DNA of 64,000 nucleotides. Origin: Streptomyces candidus (GTDB lineage Bacteria > Actinomycetota > Actinomycetes > Streptomycetales > Streptomycetaceae). The stretch is taken from assembly GCF_014207445.1 (NCBI RefSeq), contig NZ_JACHEM010000010.1, forward strand, positions 1 through 64,000, read 5' to 3'. Position numbers and translations under genes: made by a program. Below, one piece after another: positions 33,701-43,111 of this stretch; position 1 is the first letter of the stretch; every line of letters starts with the position of its first letter. The notes beneath the pieces were generated by a model, which saw nothing but the letters and a program-made list of their open reading frames with translations, was not told the origin of the DNA and made no database searches.

Positions 33701-36700
33701 GTGACCACCACTCTCACCGGCCCCGAGCAGCTCAAGCGGCTCCTCGGCATCCCGTTCACCCCGGAGCAGCTGGCGTGCATCACGGCACCCACCGCCCCGC
33801 AGGTCATCGTGGCCGGGGCCGGATCGGGCAAGACGACGGTGATGGCCGCCCGCGTCGTGTGGCTGGTGGGCACCGGCCAGGTCGCCCCCGACGAGGTCCT
33901 CGGCCTGACCTTCACCAACAAGGCCGCCGGAGAACTCGCCGAGCGGGTACGCAAGGCCCTGGTCGCCGCCGGGATCACCGATCCGGACGCCATCGCCCCC
34001 TCCACCCCGCCCCCCGGCTCGTCCCGGCGTGCCCACAGCGGGGACCCCATGGGCGAGCCCCGCATCTCCACCTACCACGCCTTCGCCGGCCGGCTCCTCA
34101 CCGACCACGGGCTGCGCATCGGCCTGGAACCCTCCGCCCGGCTCCTCGCCGACGCCACCCGCTACCAGCTCGCCGCCCGCGTCCTGCGCGAGGCCCCCGG
34201 CCCGTACCCCGCCCTCACCAGGTCCTTCGCCGCCCTGGTCAGCGACCTCCTGGCTCTCGACGGGGAACTCTCCGAGCACCTCGTACGGCCGCAGACCCTC
34301 CGCTCCTACGACACGGAACTGCTGCGCACCCTGGAAGGGGCCAAGCTCAGCAACCCCGACCTGCGCAAGGTCCCCGAAGCCGCCGAGGCCCGCCGGGAAC
34401 TCCTGGAGCTGACCACCCGTTACCGCGAGCAGAAGCGCAGCCGGGACCTCCTCGACTTCGGCGACCAGATCGCGCTCTCCGCCCGGCTCGCCGCCCTGCC
34501 CGAGGTGGGCGAGGCACTGCGGGGCGAGTTCCGCGTCGTCCTGCTCGACGAGTACCAGGACACCTCCGTCGCCCAACGCCTGCTGCTGTCCGGACTCTTC
34601 GGCGGCGGCACCGGGCACGCGGTGACCGCGGTCGGCGACCCCTGCCAGGCGATCTACGGGTGGCGCGGCGCGTCCGTCGCCAACCTCGACGACTTCCCCG
34701 AGCACTTCCCGCACAGCGACGGCCGCCCCGCCGACCGCTACTCGCTCAGCGAGAACCGCCGCAGCGGCGGCCGTCTGCTCGACCTCGCCAACGACCTCGC
34801 CGCACCCCTGCGCGCCATGCACCACGGAGTCGAAGCGCTGCGCCCCGCCCCGGGCGCCGAACGCGACGGCCTCGTCCGCTGCGCACTCCTGCGCACCCAC
34901 ACCGAGGAGATCGACTGGATCGCCGACTCCCTCGCCCACCTGGTACGCACCGGCACCGCGCCCGGCGAGATCGCCGTCCTGTGCCGCACCGCGGGCGACT
35001 TCCCCGCCCTCCAGGGGGCCCTGGTCGCCCGCGGCGTCCCCGTCGAGGTCGTCGGCCTGTCCGGGCTGCTGCACCTGCCCGAGGTCGCCGACCTCGTCGC
35101 CGTCTGCGAAGTGCTCCAGGACCCCGGCGCCAACGCCTCCCTCGTACGGCTGCTCACCGGGCCCCGCTGGCGCATCGGCCCCCGCGACCTGGCCCTCCTC
35201 GGCCGCCGCGCCCGCCTCCTCGTGCACCGGACCGGCGGCGCCGACGACGATCCGGACCGCAGGCTCGCGGAAGCCGTGGAGGGAGTCGACCCGTCCGAGG
35301 TGATATCGCTCGCGGACGCCCTGGACACGTTCCTGGACTCGGCGGGGCAGGCGGACGACGGGCTGCCGTTCTCGACGGAGGCGCGGGTGCGGTTCGCCCA
35401 CCTGGCCCGCGAACTGCGCGAGCTGCGCCGCTCGCTCGCCGACCCGCTGATGGACGTACTGCACCGCGTCCTGAACGCCACCGGCCTCGAAGTCGAACTC
35501 TCCGCCTCCCCGCAGGCGCTGGCCGCCCGCCGCCGCGAGACCCTCAACAGCTTCCTCGACACGGCCGCCGGATTCGCCTCCCTCGACGGCGAGGCCACCC
35601 TGCTCGCCTTCCTCGGCTTCCTGCGCACCGCCGCGCAGTACGAGAAGGGCCTCGACCACGCGCTTCCCGGCGGCGAGAACACGGTCAAGATCCTCACCGC
35701 GCACAAGTCCAAGGGCCTGGAATGGGACGTCGTCGCCGTACCCGGACTGGTCAAGGGCACCTTCCCCAGCGAGCAGAACCGCGACTCCTGGACCTCCCAG
35801 GGCAAGGTCCTGCCCCACGCCCTGCGCGGCGACGCACAGACCCTCCCCGACGTGGAGGAGTGGGACGCCAAGGGCATGAAGCTCTTCAAGGAGCGGATGA
35901 AGGCCCACCAGCACACCGAGGAACTCCGCCTCGGCTACGTCACGTTCACCCGCCCCCGCTCGCTGCTGCTCGGCTCCGGCCACTGGTGGGGCCCGTCCCA
36001 GAAAAAGCCGCGCGGCCCGTCCGAATTCCTTGAAGCGCTGTACGCACACTGCGCGGCGGGCTTCGGCGAGATCGAGGTCTGGGCGGACCGCCCGCCGGAG
36101 GACGAGGGCAACCCCGCCCTCCAGGAACCCGCCACCGACCGCGCCTGGCCGCTCCCCCTCGACGACGCCGCCCTGGCCGCCCGCCGCCGCGCGGCCACCC
36201 TGGTACGCACCCACCTGGACGCCCTGCGCGGAATGCCGGAACCGCCCCCGGAGCCGGCACCGGCACCGTGGGACGACTGGCTCCCGGAGGAAGCGTCGGA
36301 CGACGTACCTCCGGAGACCTGGGCCGGCCCGGAGGACTGGCCCGCCCACGAGGAACTCGACGACTGGGACGCCCTGGCGACCCGCCGCCCGCATTCCGAC
36401 GCGGTGGAGCACGAGGCACTGCACGCCGCCGCACCCGACGACGCATCCCATGCCGCACGCCGGCACCCGGACCCGTCACCACCGCCGTCTCCGTCCGCGC
36501 CCCGGGACCTTGACCCGCCCCCGGCTCCGTCCCCGTCCACCGGCGCCCACCCCGCCCCGCACCCCGCCGGAGAACTGTCCCCCGCCGCGCACCAGACCCA
36601 GGACCCGCACCCCACCTCGTACCCGCCCCAGGACCCGCCCCCCGTCCCCGCCCCCCTCACCCCCGAGGAAGCCCGCGCCGTCGATTCCTGGGACCGGGAC

Positions 36701-37423
36701 CTCGACGCGCTCACCAGCGAGCTGCGCCGGGCCCGCGCCGGCACCCGCGACGTGCCCGTCCCCCCGGCCCTCTCCGCCACCCAGCTGATGCGCCTCGCCG
36801 CCGACCCCGACGGCTTCGCGCAGGAACTCGCCCGCCCGATGCCCAGGCCGCCGCAGCCCGCCGCCCGCCGCGGCACCCGCTTCCACGCCTGGGTGGAGTC
36901 CCGCTTCGAGGAGCTGCCGCTGCCCATGCTCGGCCCCGACGAGCTTCCCGGCGGGGACGAGGACGACGCCGAGATCGCCGACGAGCGCGACCTCGCCGCC
37001 CTCAAGGAGGCGTTCGAGCGCACCGAGTACGCCCGCCGCACCCCGTACCGCACGGAAGCCGGGTTCCACCTCACCCTCGCGGGCCGGGTGATCCGCGGCC
37101 GGATCGACGCGGTCTACCGCGACGAGGCCACCGGCACGTACGAGATCGTCGACTGGAAGACCAGCCGTACCCGCGCCGCCGATCCCCTCCAGCTCGCCAT
37201 CTACCGGCTGGCCTGGGCCGAGCTGCACGGGCTGCGTCCCGAAGAGGTCCTCGCCACATTCCTGTACGTACGCAGCGGGGAGACCGTCCGCCCCGCAGAC
37301 CTTCCCGGCCGCCGGGAACTGGAGCGCATCCTCTCCGGCGACCCCGCCCCCGGCCCCGGCCGCACCCCCTCCGACCAGCGCCCGAACCGGGCGCAGGACG
37401 CCGCACCCCCACCGGAGAGTTAG
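33701..37423 (+). CDS. adnB: AdnB-type helicase-nuclease subunit
   Basis: Encodes 1240 aa: a UvrD-like motor with Walker A AGAGSGKT near 37-44, then a DEYQD box near 283, and a nuclease domain with VDWKTSRT near 1150 and DPLQLAIYRLAW. Unlike AdnA, the four Fe-S cysteines are not seen. A long Pro-rich linker of about 100 residues (roughly 880-980) separates the motor and nuclease. With AdnA it forms the double-strand-break resection complex. GTG 33701 gives the conserved start VTTTLTGPEQL; ATG 33656 upstream has no ribosome site. Confidence 0.87.
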   Translation: MTTTLTGPEQLKRLLGIPFTPEQLACITAPTAPQVIVAGAGSGKTTVMAARVVWLVGTGQVAPDEVLGLTFTNKAAGELAERVRKALVAAGITDPDAIAPSTPPPGSSRRAHSGDPMGEPRISTYHAFAGRLLTDHGLRIGLEPSARLLADATRYQLAARVLREAPGPYPALTRSFAALVSDLLALDGELSEHLVRPQTLRSYDTELLRTLEGAKLSNPDLRKVPEAAEARRELLELTTRYREQKRSRDLLDFGDQIALSARLAALPEVGEALRGEFRVVLLDEYQDTSVAQRLLLSGLFGGGTGHAVTAVGDPCQAIYGWRGASVANLDDFPEHFPHSDGRPADRYSLSENRRSGGRLLDLANDLAAPLRAMHHGVEALRPAPGAERDGLVRCALLRTHTEEIDWIADSLAHLVRTGTAPGEIAVLCRTAGDFPALQGALVARGVPVEVVGLSGLLHLPEVADLVAVCEVLQDPGANASLVRLLTGPRWRIGPRDLALLGRRARLLVHRTGGADDDPDRRLAEAVEGVDPSEVISLADALDTFLDSAGQADDGLPFSTEARVRFAHLARELRELRRSLADPLMDVLHRVLNATGLEVELSASPQALAARRRETLNSFLDTAAGFASLDGEATLLAFLGFLRTAAQYEKGLDHALPGGENTVKILTAHKSKGLEWDVVAVPGLVKGTFPSEQNRDSWTSQGKVLPHALRGDAQTLPDVEEWDAKGMKLFKERMKAHQHTEELRLGYVTFTRPRSLLLGSGHWWGPSQKKPRGPSEFLEALYAHCAAGFGEIEVWADRPPEDEGNPALQEPATDRAWPLPLDDAALAARRRAATLVRTHLDALRGMPEPPPEPAPAPWDDWLPEEASDDVPPETWAGPEDWPAHEELDDWDALATRRPHSDAVEHEALHAAAPDDASHAARRHPDPSPPPSPSAPRDLDPPPAPSPSTGAHPAPHPAGELSPAAHQTQDPHPTSYPPQDPPPVPAPLTPEEARAVDSWDRDLDALTSELRRARAGTRDVPVPPALSATQLMRLAADPDGFAQELARPMPRPPQPAARRGTRFHAWVESRFEELPLPMLGPDELPGGDEDDAEIADERDLAALKEAFERTEYARRTPYRTEAGFHLTLAGRVIRGRIDAVYRDEATGTYEIVDWKTSRTRAADPLQLAIYRLAWAELHGLRPEEVLATFLYVRSGETVRPADLPGRRELERILSGDPAPGPGRTPSDQRPNRAQDAAPPPES

Positions 37424-37426
37424 GCT
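37421..37426 (+). promoter_or_regulatory. -10 box, leaderless M20 peptidase gene
   Basis: TAGGCT overlaps the adnB stop codon and ends 7 nt before ATG 37434. No ribosome site is present. Confidence 0.4.
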
Positions 37427-37433
37427 CAGGGCC

Positions 37434-38771
37434 ATGAGCGACACCCCGGACAGCGCCGTCCGTACGTACATGGAGGAGCACCGCACCGCATTCCTCGCCG
37501 ACCTGGCCGAGTGGCTGCGCATCCCTTCCGTCTCGGCCCAGCCCGAGCACGCGCAGGACGTACGGCGCAGCGCCGAATGGCTGGCCGCCAAGCTCCGGGA
37601 GACCGGGTTCCCGGTCGCCGAGGTCTGGCCCACGGACGGCGCCCCGGCAGTCTTCGCGGAGTGGCCCTCCGGTGACCAGGACGCTCCCACGGTCCTGGTC
37701 TACGGCCATCACGACGTGCAGCCCGCCGCCCGCGAGGACGGCTGGCACACGGACCCCTTCGAGCCGACGACGATCGACGGCCGGATGTACGCGAGGGGCG
37801 CCGCCGGCCGCAACGCCCCCGCCGTCAACCTCAAACTGCTGGTCGAGGGCGAGGAGGAGTCCAGCTCGCCGCACTTCCGCGCGCTCGTCGAGCAGCAGCG
37901 CGAGCGCCTCGCCGCCGACGCCGTGATCGTCTCCGACACCGGCATGTGGTCCGAGGACACCCCCACCGTCTGCACCGGCATGCGAGGCCTCGCCGACTGC
38001 GGGATAACCTTCCGCGGACCCGACCAGGACATCCACTCCGGCTCCTTCGGTGGAGCGGTCCCCAACCCCGCCACCGTCGCCGCCCGCGTGGTCGCCGCCC
38101 TGCACGACGAGGACGGCCGCGTCACCGTCCCCGGCTTCTACGACGGCATCGTCCCCCTCACCGACCAGGAGCGCGCGCTCTTCGCCGAGCTGCCCTTCGA
38201 CGAGGAGGGGTGGCTGCGCACGGCCAAGTCGTACGCCACCGGCGGCGAAGCCGGATACTCCACCCTGGAGCGCATCTGGGCCCGCCCCACCGCCGAGGTC
38301 AACGGCATCGGCGGCGGCTACCAAGGGCCGGGCGGCAAGACGATCGTCCCCGCCTCCGCCGAACTGAAGCTGTCGTTCCGCCTCGTCGCCGGCCAGGACC
38401 CCGACAAGATCGAACTGGCGGTACGGGACTGGATCGCCACTCGCGTCCCGGCCGGTATCCGGTACGAGATCACCTTCGGCGCCGCCACCCGGCCCTGCCT
38501 GACCCCGCTCGACCACCCGGCGCTGCAGTCCGTCGTACGCGCCATGGGCCGCGCCTTCGAACAGCCGGTCCGCTTCACCCGCGAGGGCGGTTCGGGTCCG
38601 GCCGCCGACCTCCAGGACGTGCTCGGCGCGCCCGTTCTCTTCCTGGGCATCTCCGTACCGTCCGACGGCTGGCACGCGCCCAACGAGAAGGTCGAGCTGG
38701 ACCTGCTGTTCAAGGGCGTCGAAACCACCGCGTACCTGTGGGGCGACCTCGCCGCGCAGCCGATCCGCTGA
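37434..38771 (+). CDS. M20-family dipeptidase with apparent internal deletion
   Basis: A 445-aa zinc-dependent peptidase of the M20 dipeptidase branch (about 465 aa expected). GHHDVQP (91-97), EGEEE (138-142), VSDTG and the late WHAPNEK match metal and substrate sites. The family's RGAxDDKGQ segment, which supplies the metal-bridging Asp, is missing: RGAA (121-124) joins directly to GRNAPAVNLKLL. About 20 residues are absent in frame. The rest of the enzyme, including the dimerisation lid, is intact. If the sequence is right, it is probably catalytically dead or altered. It starts 10 nt after adnB and ATG 37434 appears leaderless. Confidence 0.82.
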   Translation: MSDTPDSAVRTYMEEHRTAFLADLAEWLRIPSVSAQPEHAQDVRRSAEWLAAKLRETGFPVAEVWPTDGAPAVFAEWPSGDQDAPTVLVYGHHDVQPAAREDGWHTDPFEPTTIDGRMYARGAAGRNAPAVNLKLLVEGEEESSSPHFRALVEQQRERLAADAVIVSDTGMWSEDTPTVCTGMRGLADCGITFRGPDQDIHSGSFGGAVPNPATVAARVVAALHDEDGRVTVPGFYDGIVPLTDQERALFAELPFDEEGWLRTAKSYATGGEAGYSTLERIWARPTAEVNGIGGGYQGPGGKTIVPASAELKLSFRLVAGQDPDKIELAVRDWIATRVPAGIRYEITFGAATRPCLTPLDHPALQSVVRAMGRAFEQPVRFTREGGSGPAADLQDVLGAPVLFLGISVPSDGWHAPNEKVELDLLFKGVETTAYLWGDLAAQPIR

Positions 38772-38853
38772 GCGGGCCGAGCGGGCCGGCCCGGCCGACC
38801 GAACCGCTGAGCAGAACAGAATCCCGATCCACCCGGGGGAGTTGGAAGCACCT

Positions 38854-39870
38854 GTGAGCACCAGCACCGACAACGGCGTCACCACGAGCACCGCGAGCAG
38901 CGGCAGCCCCGGCAGCACCACGGGTGCCGACGGCACCGCCCTGAGCGCCGACCGCCCCCTCGCCCTCGCCGCTGCCAGCGGCATCGACCGTGCCGCGCAC
39001 CACCGCATGGACGAGGCCTGGCTCGCCGCCGCCTGGAGCCACCCGACGACCCGCGTGTTCGTCGTCTCCGGCGGCCAGGCGCTGGTCGACGACACCCCCG
39101 ACGGCCGCACCGAGCTGGTCATGACGCCGTCCTTCGAAGCCCCCCTCACCGAGACCCACCGCTACTTCCTGGGCCGGGACGACGACGGCGTCAGCTACTT
39201 CGCCCTCCAGAAGGACACCCTCCCCGGCCGCATGGACCAGTCCGCGCGCCCCGCCGGGCTGCGCGAGGCGGGCCTCCTGCTGTCCCCCCGGGACGCCGGC
39301 CTCATGGTGCACGCGGTCGCCCTGGAGAACTGGCAGAGGCTGCACCGCTTCTGTTCCCGCTGCGGCGAGCGCACCGTCATCGCCGCCGCCGGTCACATCC
39401 GCCGCTGCCAGGCCTGCGGCGCGGAGCACTACCCGCGGACCGACCCGGCCGTGATCATGCTGGTCACCGACGAGCAGGACCGGGCGCTGCTCGGCCGTCA
39501 GGTGCACTGGCCCGAGGGCCGCTTCTCCACCCTCGCGGGCTTCGTCGAGCCAGGCGAGTCCATCGAGCAGTCGGTGGCCCGGGAGGTCTTCGAGGAAGCG
39601 GGCGTCGTCGTGGGCGACGTCGAGTACGTCGCCAGCCAGCCCTGGCCCTTCCCGTCCAGCCTGATGCTCGGTTTCATGGCCCGCGCCACCAGCTCCGAGA
39701 TCAACGTGGACGGCGAGGAGATCGAGGAGGCCCGCTGGTTCTCCCGCGAGGACCTCACCGCCGCGTTCGCGTCCGGCGAGGTGCTGCCGCCGTACGGCAT
39801 CTCCATCGCGGCGCGCCTGATAGAGCTCTGGTACGGCAAGCCTCTCCCGAAGCCGAACCGCGCCGTCTGA
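38854..39870 (+). CDS. nudC: NAD(+) diphosphatase / NAD-RNA decapping enzyme NudC
   Basis: A 338-aa Nudix enzyme that cleaves NADH and NAD-capped RNA to NMN(H). A zinc ribbon (CSRCGE with CQACGAEHYPR) precedes the Nudix box GFVEPGESIEQSVAREVFEE, and the NudC-specific SQPWPFPSS follows. GTG 38854 is used; TTG 38842 has no room for a ribosome site. It converges with the mycoredoxin gene through a strong terminator. In mycobacteria nudC lies at the same place between adnB and uvrD2. Confidence 0.92.
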   Translation: MSTSTDNGVTTSTASSGSPGSTTGADGTALSADRPLALAAASGIDRAAHHRMDEAWLAAAWSHPTTRVFVVSGGQALVDDTPDGRTELVMTPSFEAPLTETHRYFLGRDDDGVSYFALQKDTLPGRMDQSARPAGLREAGLLLSPRDAGLMVHAVALENWQRLHRFCSRCGERTVIAAAGHIRRCQACGAEHYPRTDPAVIMLVTDEQDRALLGRQVHWPEGRFSTLAGFVEPGESIEQSVAREVFEEAGVVVGDVEYVASQPWPFPSSLMLGFMARATSSEINVDGEEIEEARWFSREDLTAAFASGEVLPPYGISIAARLIELWYGKPLPKPNRAV

Positions 39871-39881
39871 CGGCTGCCGTA

Positions 39882-39934
39882 CGCAACAGAAGACCGCCGT
39901 CCCCGGACATCCGGGGCGGCGGTCTTCTGTTGCG
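39882..39934. terminator. Bidirectional terminator between nudC and mycoredoxin
   Basis: An 18-bp outer stem (39882-39899 with 39917-39934), one bulged T and a 6-bp inner stem close an ACAT loop. AGAAGACC/GGTCTTCT sides make it usable in both directions. Confidence 0.85.
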
Positions 39935-39945
39935 CGACGAACGGG

Positions 39946-40203
39946 TCAGGCGGCGGCCAGCGCCTGCTTGACCTGGGCGAGCGAGGGGTTGGTCATGACC
40001 GACTCGGTGCCCGACTCGGACACGACCAGCAGCGTCGGGACGGTCTGGTTGCCGCCGTTCGCCTTCTCCACGAACGCGGCCGAGTCTGCGTCGTGCTCGA
40101 TGTTGACCTCGTTGTACGCGATGCCCTCTCGGTCCATCTGGCTCTTGAGCCGGCGGCAGTAGCCGCACCACGTGGTGCTGTACATCGTCACGGTGCCCGA
40201 CAT
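39946..40203 (-). CDS. mrx1: Mycoredoxin (glutaredoxin-like)
   Basis: An 85-aa thioredoxin-fold protein with the dithiol CGYC (Cys13, Cys16) in TTWCGYCRRLKSQMDREG and cis-Pro in TVPTLLV. Mycoredoxins reduce mycothiol-protein mixed disulfides in the cytosol, which fits an actinobacterium that uses mycothiol. ATG 40203 is fixed by AGAGGGAC upstream. It sits between nudC and uvrD2, matching the mycobacterial order, and is divergent from uvrD2 across 166 nt. Confidence 0.9.
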   Translation of the reverse strand: MSGTVTMYSTTWCGYCRRLKSQMDREGIAYNEVNIEHDADSAAFVEKANGGNQTVPTLLVVSESGTESVMTNPSLAQVKQALAAA

Positions 40204-40357
40204 GTCCCTCTTGCTCCTCTGCTTCGCTGGGGTGAGGCCGTACCTGTCCGCACTCACCAGTCACTCGAACGTACGCGACCGGGACGGCATTCCCGCATTG
40301 GTACGACGAGTACCCGCCCCCTGTGGACAACCGGCGCAGCAGTCCCAGCCGACCTGG

Positions 40358-40363
40358 CAGCAT
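40358..40363 (+). promoter_or_regulatory. Weak -10-like box, possible leaderless uvrD2
   Basis: CAGCAT ends 6 nt before GTG 40370; no ribosome site lies between. It deviates from the TANNNT consensus at the first base. Confidence 0.3.
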
Positions 40364-40369
40364 GGCAGG

Positions 40370-42553
40370 GTGACAGCAGCAACGCACTCCTCCCTTTTCC
40401 CGCAGGTCCCGGAGACGGCCGACGCGGTGCTCGACGGGCTCGACCCCGAGCAGCGCGAAGTCGCCACCGCCCTGCACGGTCCGGTGTGCGTTCTCGCCGG
40501 AGCCGGTACGGGCAAGACCCGCGCGATCACCCACCGGATCGCCTACGGAGTGCGGCTCGGCACCTACGAACCGAACAGCGTCCTCGCGGTGACCTTCACC
40601 GTCCGCGCCGCGGGCGAGATGCGCGGCCGGCTCCGCCAGCTCGGCGCGGGCGGCGTCCAGGTCCGCACCTTCCACGCCGCCGCGCTGCGCCAGCTCCGCT
40701 ACTTCTGGCCCAAGGCCGTCGGCGGCGACCTGCCCCGCCTCATCGAACGCAAGGTGCAGCTGGTCTCCGAGGCCGCCGGCCTGCTCGGCATCCGCCTGGA
40801 CCGCGGCGAGCTGCGGGACGTGACCTCGGAGATCGAATGGGCCAAGGTCACCCAGACCGTCCCCGACGACTACCCGGCCGCGATCGCCAAGACCCACCGC
40901 GAGGCCCCCCGCAGCACATCGGAAATCAGCCAGATCTACGCCCGCTACGAGCAGCTCAAGAGCGCGCGCTCGGTCATCGACTTCGAGGACGTGCTGCTGC
41001 TCACCGTCGGCATCCTCCAGGACCAGCACCTCATCGCCGACGAGTTCCGCCGCCAGTACCAGCACTTCGTCGTCGACGAGTACCAGGACGTCAGCCCGCT
41101 CCAGCAGCGCCTGCTCGACCTCTGGGTCGGCGACCGCGACAGCCTGTGCGTGGTCGGCGACGCCAACCAGACGATCTACTCCTTCACCGGGGCCACCCCC
41201 GACCACCTCCTCAACTTCCGCACCCGCCACCCCGGGGCGACCGTCGTCAAACTGGTCCGGGACTACCGCTCCACGCCCCAGGTCGTACACCTCGCCAACG
41301 GCGTCCTCGCCCCGGCCACCGGACGCGCCGCCGAACACCGCCTGGAGCTGATCTCCCAGCGCGAGACGGGACCCGCACCGGTCTTCCGCGAGTACGGCGA
41401 CGAGCCCGCCGAGGCCGAGGGCACCGCCCGCCGCATCCGCGACCTGATCGCCGCGGGCGTCCCGGCCGGTGAGATCGCCGTCCTCTACCGCATCAACGCC
41501 CAGTCCGAGGTGTACGAGCAGGCCCTCGCCGACGCGGGGGTTCCCTATCAGCTGCGCGGCGCCGAGCGGTTCTTCGAACGCCCCGAGGTGCGCGAGGCGA
41601 TCCACGGACTGCGCAGCAGCGCCAGCTTCGGGGGGAACGACGCCCTGCTCGACGGAGTCGAGGGCCTGCCCGCCCAGGTGCGGGCCATCCTCAGCGGCAG
41701 CGGCTGGAAACCGACCCCCCCGGCGGGGTCCGGAGTCGTCCGCGACCGCTGGGAGTCCCTCGCCGCCCTCGTACGCCTCGCCGAGGACTTCGCCGCGGCC
41801 CGCCCGCAGGCCACCCTCGCCGAACTCGCCGCGGAACTGAAGGAACGGGAAGCGGCCCAGCACGCGCCCACCGTGCAGGGCGTCACCCTGGCCTCGCTGC
41901 ACGCCGCCAAGGGCCTGGAGTGGGACGCCGTGTTCCTGGTCGGCCTCACCGAGGGGATGATGCCGATCACGTACGCCAGGACCGACGAGCAGATCGAGGA
42001 GGAGCGTCGACTGCTGTACGTCGGTGTCACCCGGGCCCGTGTGCACCTGAGCCTGTCCTGGGGTCTGGCACGCTCGCCCGGCGGGCGCGCCTCCCGGATC
42101 CCCAGCCGCTTCCTCAAGGGCCTGCGCCCCGGCTCCGCCGGCCAGGGCGGACGTACGCCGTCCCCGGCCGGGACCGTCGCGCCGGCGACCGGTCCCGGCC
42201 GGACCAAGCGGACCTTCCGGGGGCCGATCCGCTGCCGGGTGTGCGGGAAGACCCTCATCGACGGCGGTGAGATGAAGCTGATGCGCTGCGAGGAGTGCCC
42301 CTCCGACATGGACGAGGGCCTGTACGAGCGGCTGCACGACTGGCGCGAACGGCAGGCCGGGCGGGTAGGGCTCCCCGGGTACTGCGTGTTCACCGACAAG
42401 ACGCTGATGGCGATCGCCGAGGCCAGGCCGGAGGCGGAGGGCGAGCTGACCAGGATCGCGGGCGTCGGCACCCGCAAGACCAAGCTCTACGGGACCGACG
42501 TCCTGGCCCTCTGCGCAGGTCAGGAGCCGGGGCAGCCGCAGGAAGACGTCTGA
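40370..42553 (+). CDS. uvrD2: ATP-dependent DNA helicase UvrD2
   Basis: A 727-aa SF1A helicase. Walker A AGAGTGKT is near 43-50 and DEYQDVSPLQQRLL near 233. The C-terminus has the UvrD2 signature: a tetracysteine zinc module (Cys622, 625, 640, 643) followed by an HRDC domain (about 660-727, with EAEGELTRIAGVGTRKTKLY). The module is needed for unwinding in mycobacterial UvrD2, which is essential there. GTG 40370 fits; nothing upstream has a ribosome site. It precedes the wblC leader by 226 nt. Confidence 0.92.
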   Translation: MTAATHSSLFPQVPETADAVLDGLDPEQREVATALHGPVCVLAGAGTGKTRAITHRIAYGVRLGTYEPNSVLAVTFTVRAAGEMRGRLRQLGAGGVQVRTFHAAALRQLRYFWPKAVGGDLPRLIERKVQLVSEAAGLLGIRLDRGELRDVTSEIEWAKVTQTVPDDYPAAIAKTHREAPRSTSEISQIYARYEQLKSARSVIDFEDVLLLTVGILQDQHLIADEFRRQYQHFVVDEYQDVSPLQQRLLDLWVGDRDSLCVVGDANQTIYSFTGATPDHLLNFRTRHPGATVVKLVRDYRSTPQVVHLANGVLAPATGRAAEHRLELISQRETGPAPVFREYGDEPAEAEGTARRIRDLIAAGVPAGEIAVLYRINAQSEVYEQALADAGVPYQLRGAERFFERPEVREAIHGLRSSASFGGNDALLDGVEGLPAQVRAILSGSGWKPTPPAGSGVVRDRWESLAALVRLAEDFAAARPQATLAELAAELKEREAAQHAPTVQGVTLASLHAAKGLEWDAVFLVGLTEGMMPITYARTDEQIEEERRLLYVGVTRARVHLSLSWGLARSPGGRASRIPSRFLKGLRPGSAGQGGRTPSPAGTVAPATGPGRTKRTFRGPIRCRVCGKTLIDGGEMKLMRCEECPSDMDEGLYERLHDWRERQAGRVGLPGYCVFTDKTLMAIAEARPEAEGELTRIAGVGTRKTKLYGTDVLALCAGQEPGQPQEDV

Positions 42554-42620
42554 GGACGGGCCGGGCGCGGACGGGGTACTGACCCGGCGGGGGCCCGCGC
42601 GGAGCCGCGGGAAACTCGTC

Positions 42621-42661
42621 GAAAAAATAGTTTGCGCTTCTCCTGGGGAGCCCCATAGGTT
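42621..42661 (+). promoter_or_regulatory. wblC promoter with AT-rich element upstream of -35
   Basis: TTGCGC (42632-42637), an 18-nt spacer and TAGGTT (42656-42661). An A-tract GAAAAAATAG (42621-42630) lies directly before the -35, matching the AT-rich motif by which WhiB7/WblC-type factors with AT hooks act with the housekeeping sigma factor. Autoactivation is therefore likely. The transcript should begin near 42668. Confidence 0.75.
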
Positions 42662-42779
42662 CTTAACCACGGGAACAGCGGCACTTCTCTGAAGCCCTGT
42701 TTTTGTGCTGTACTTATCCGAATAACGTGCGTCTCGGCTCCGGCCGGGACCCCTAGACGCCGAGAGGAGGCGACTTCCA

Positions 42780-43088
42780 GTGACGAACATCATTTCCACC
42801 ATCAAAATGACCGATCGCTCGGTCGTCGCCGCCTGCACTCTCGGCTCTGCGCTGCGTGGCACCGGTCTGTCCGGCATCTCTGCCGTCCGTCCGGCGTCCC
42901 TGGCGAGCCTTCCCGTCCGGGAGGGCAATGAGCGACCGACCGTGGCACCGGAAGCAGCAGTAGCGAATGCCCAGGCCAAGGCCTATGCGTTTGCGGCGGC
43001 CGGTGCCGGATCGAAGAAGACGCAGACGACGCAGCACCACCTGATGTGGGCCTTCCGTGGGCTCGAACCCTGGAGTGATCCAGTCTGA
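42780..43088 (+). CDS. wblC upstream ORF (regulatory, 102 aa)
   Basis: GTG 42780 follows GAGAGGAGG with about 12 nt spacing and opens 102 codons starting MTNIISTIKMTDRSVVAACT and ending HLMWAFRGLEPWSDPV. Its stop at 43086-43088 lies 23 nt before the attenuator stem. The amino-acid sequence need not matter: in WhiB7/WblC systems translation of an upstream ORF reports on ribosome function, and inhibition by ribosome-targeting antibiotics lets transcription read through. A small hairpin CTGGA-GTGA-TCCAG (43070-43083) lies at the ORF end. Confidence 0.75.
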   Translation: MTNIISTIKMTDRSVVAACTLGSALRGTGLSGISAVRPASLASLPVREGNERPTVAPEAAVANAQAKAYAFAAAGAGSKKTQTTQHHLMWAFRGLEPWSDPV

Positions 43089-43111
43089 TCGATGATCGGA
43101 CCGGCACCTTC

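Noticed and set aside
33674..36466. Minus-strand frame antisense to adnB
   Set aside because: Mirror of a clear helicase-nuclease gene with no recognisable domains.
39755..42979. Minus-strand frame of about 1070 codons across uvrD2
   Set aside because: It is antisense to uvrD2, repetitive in Gly/Leu/Val, and runs through the mycoredoxin gene in another frame.
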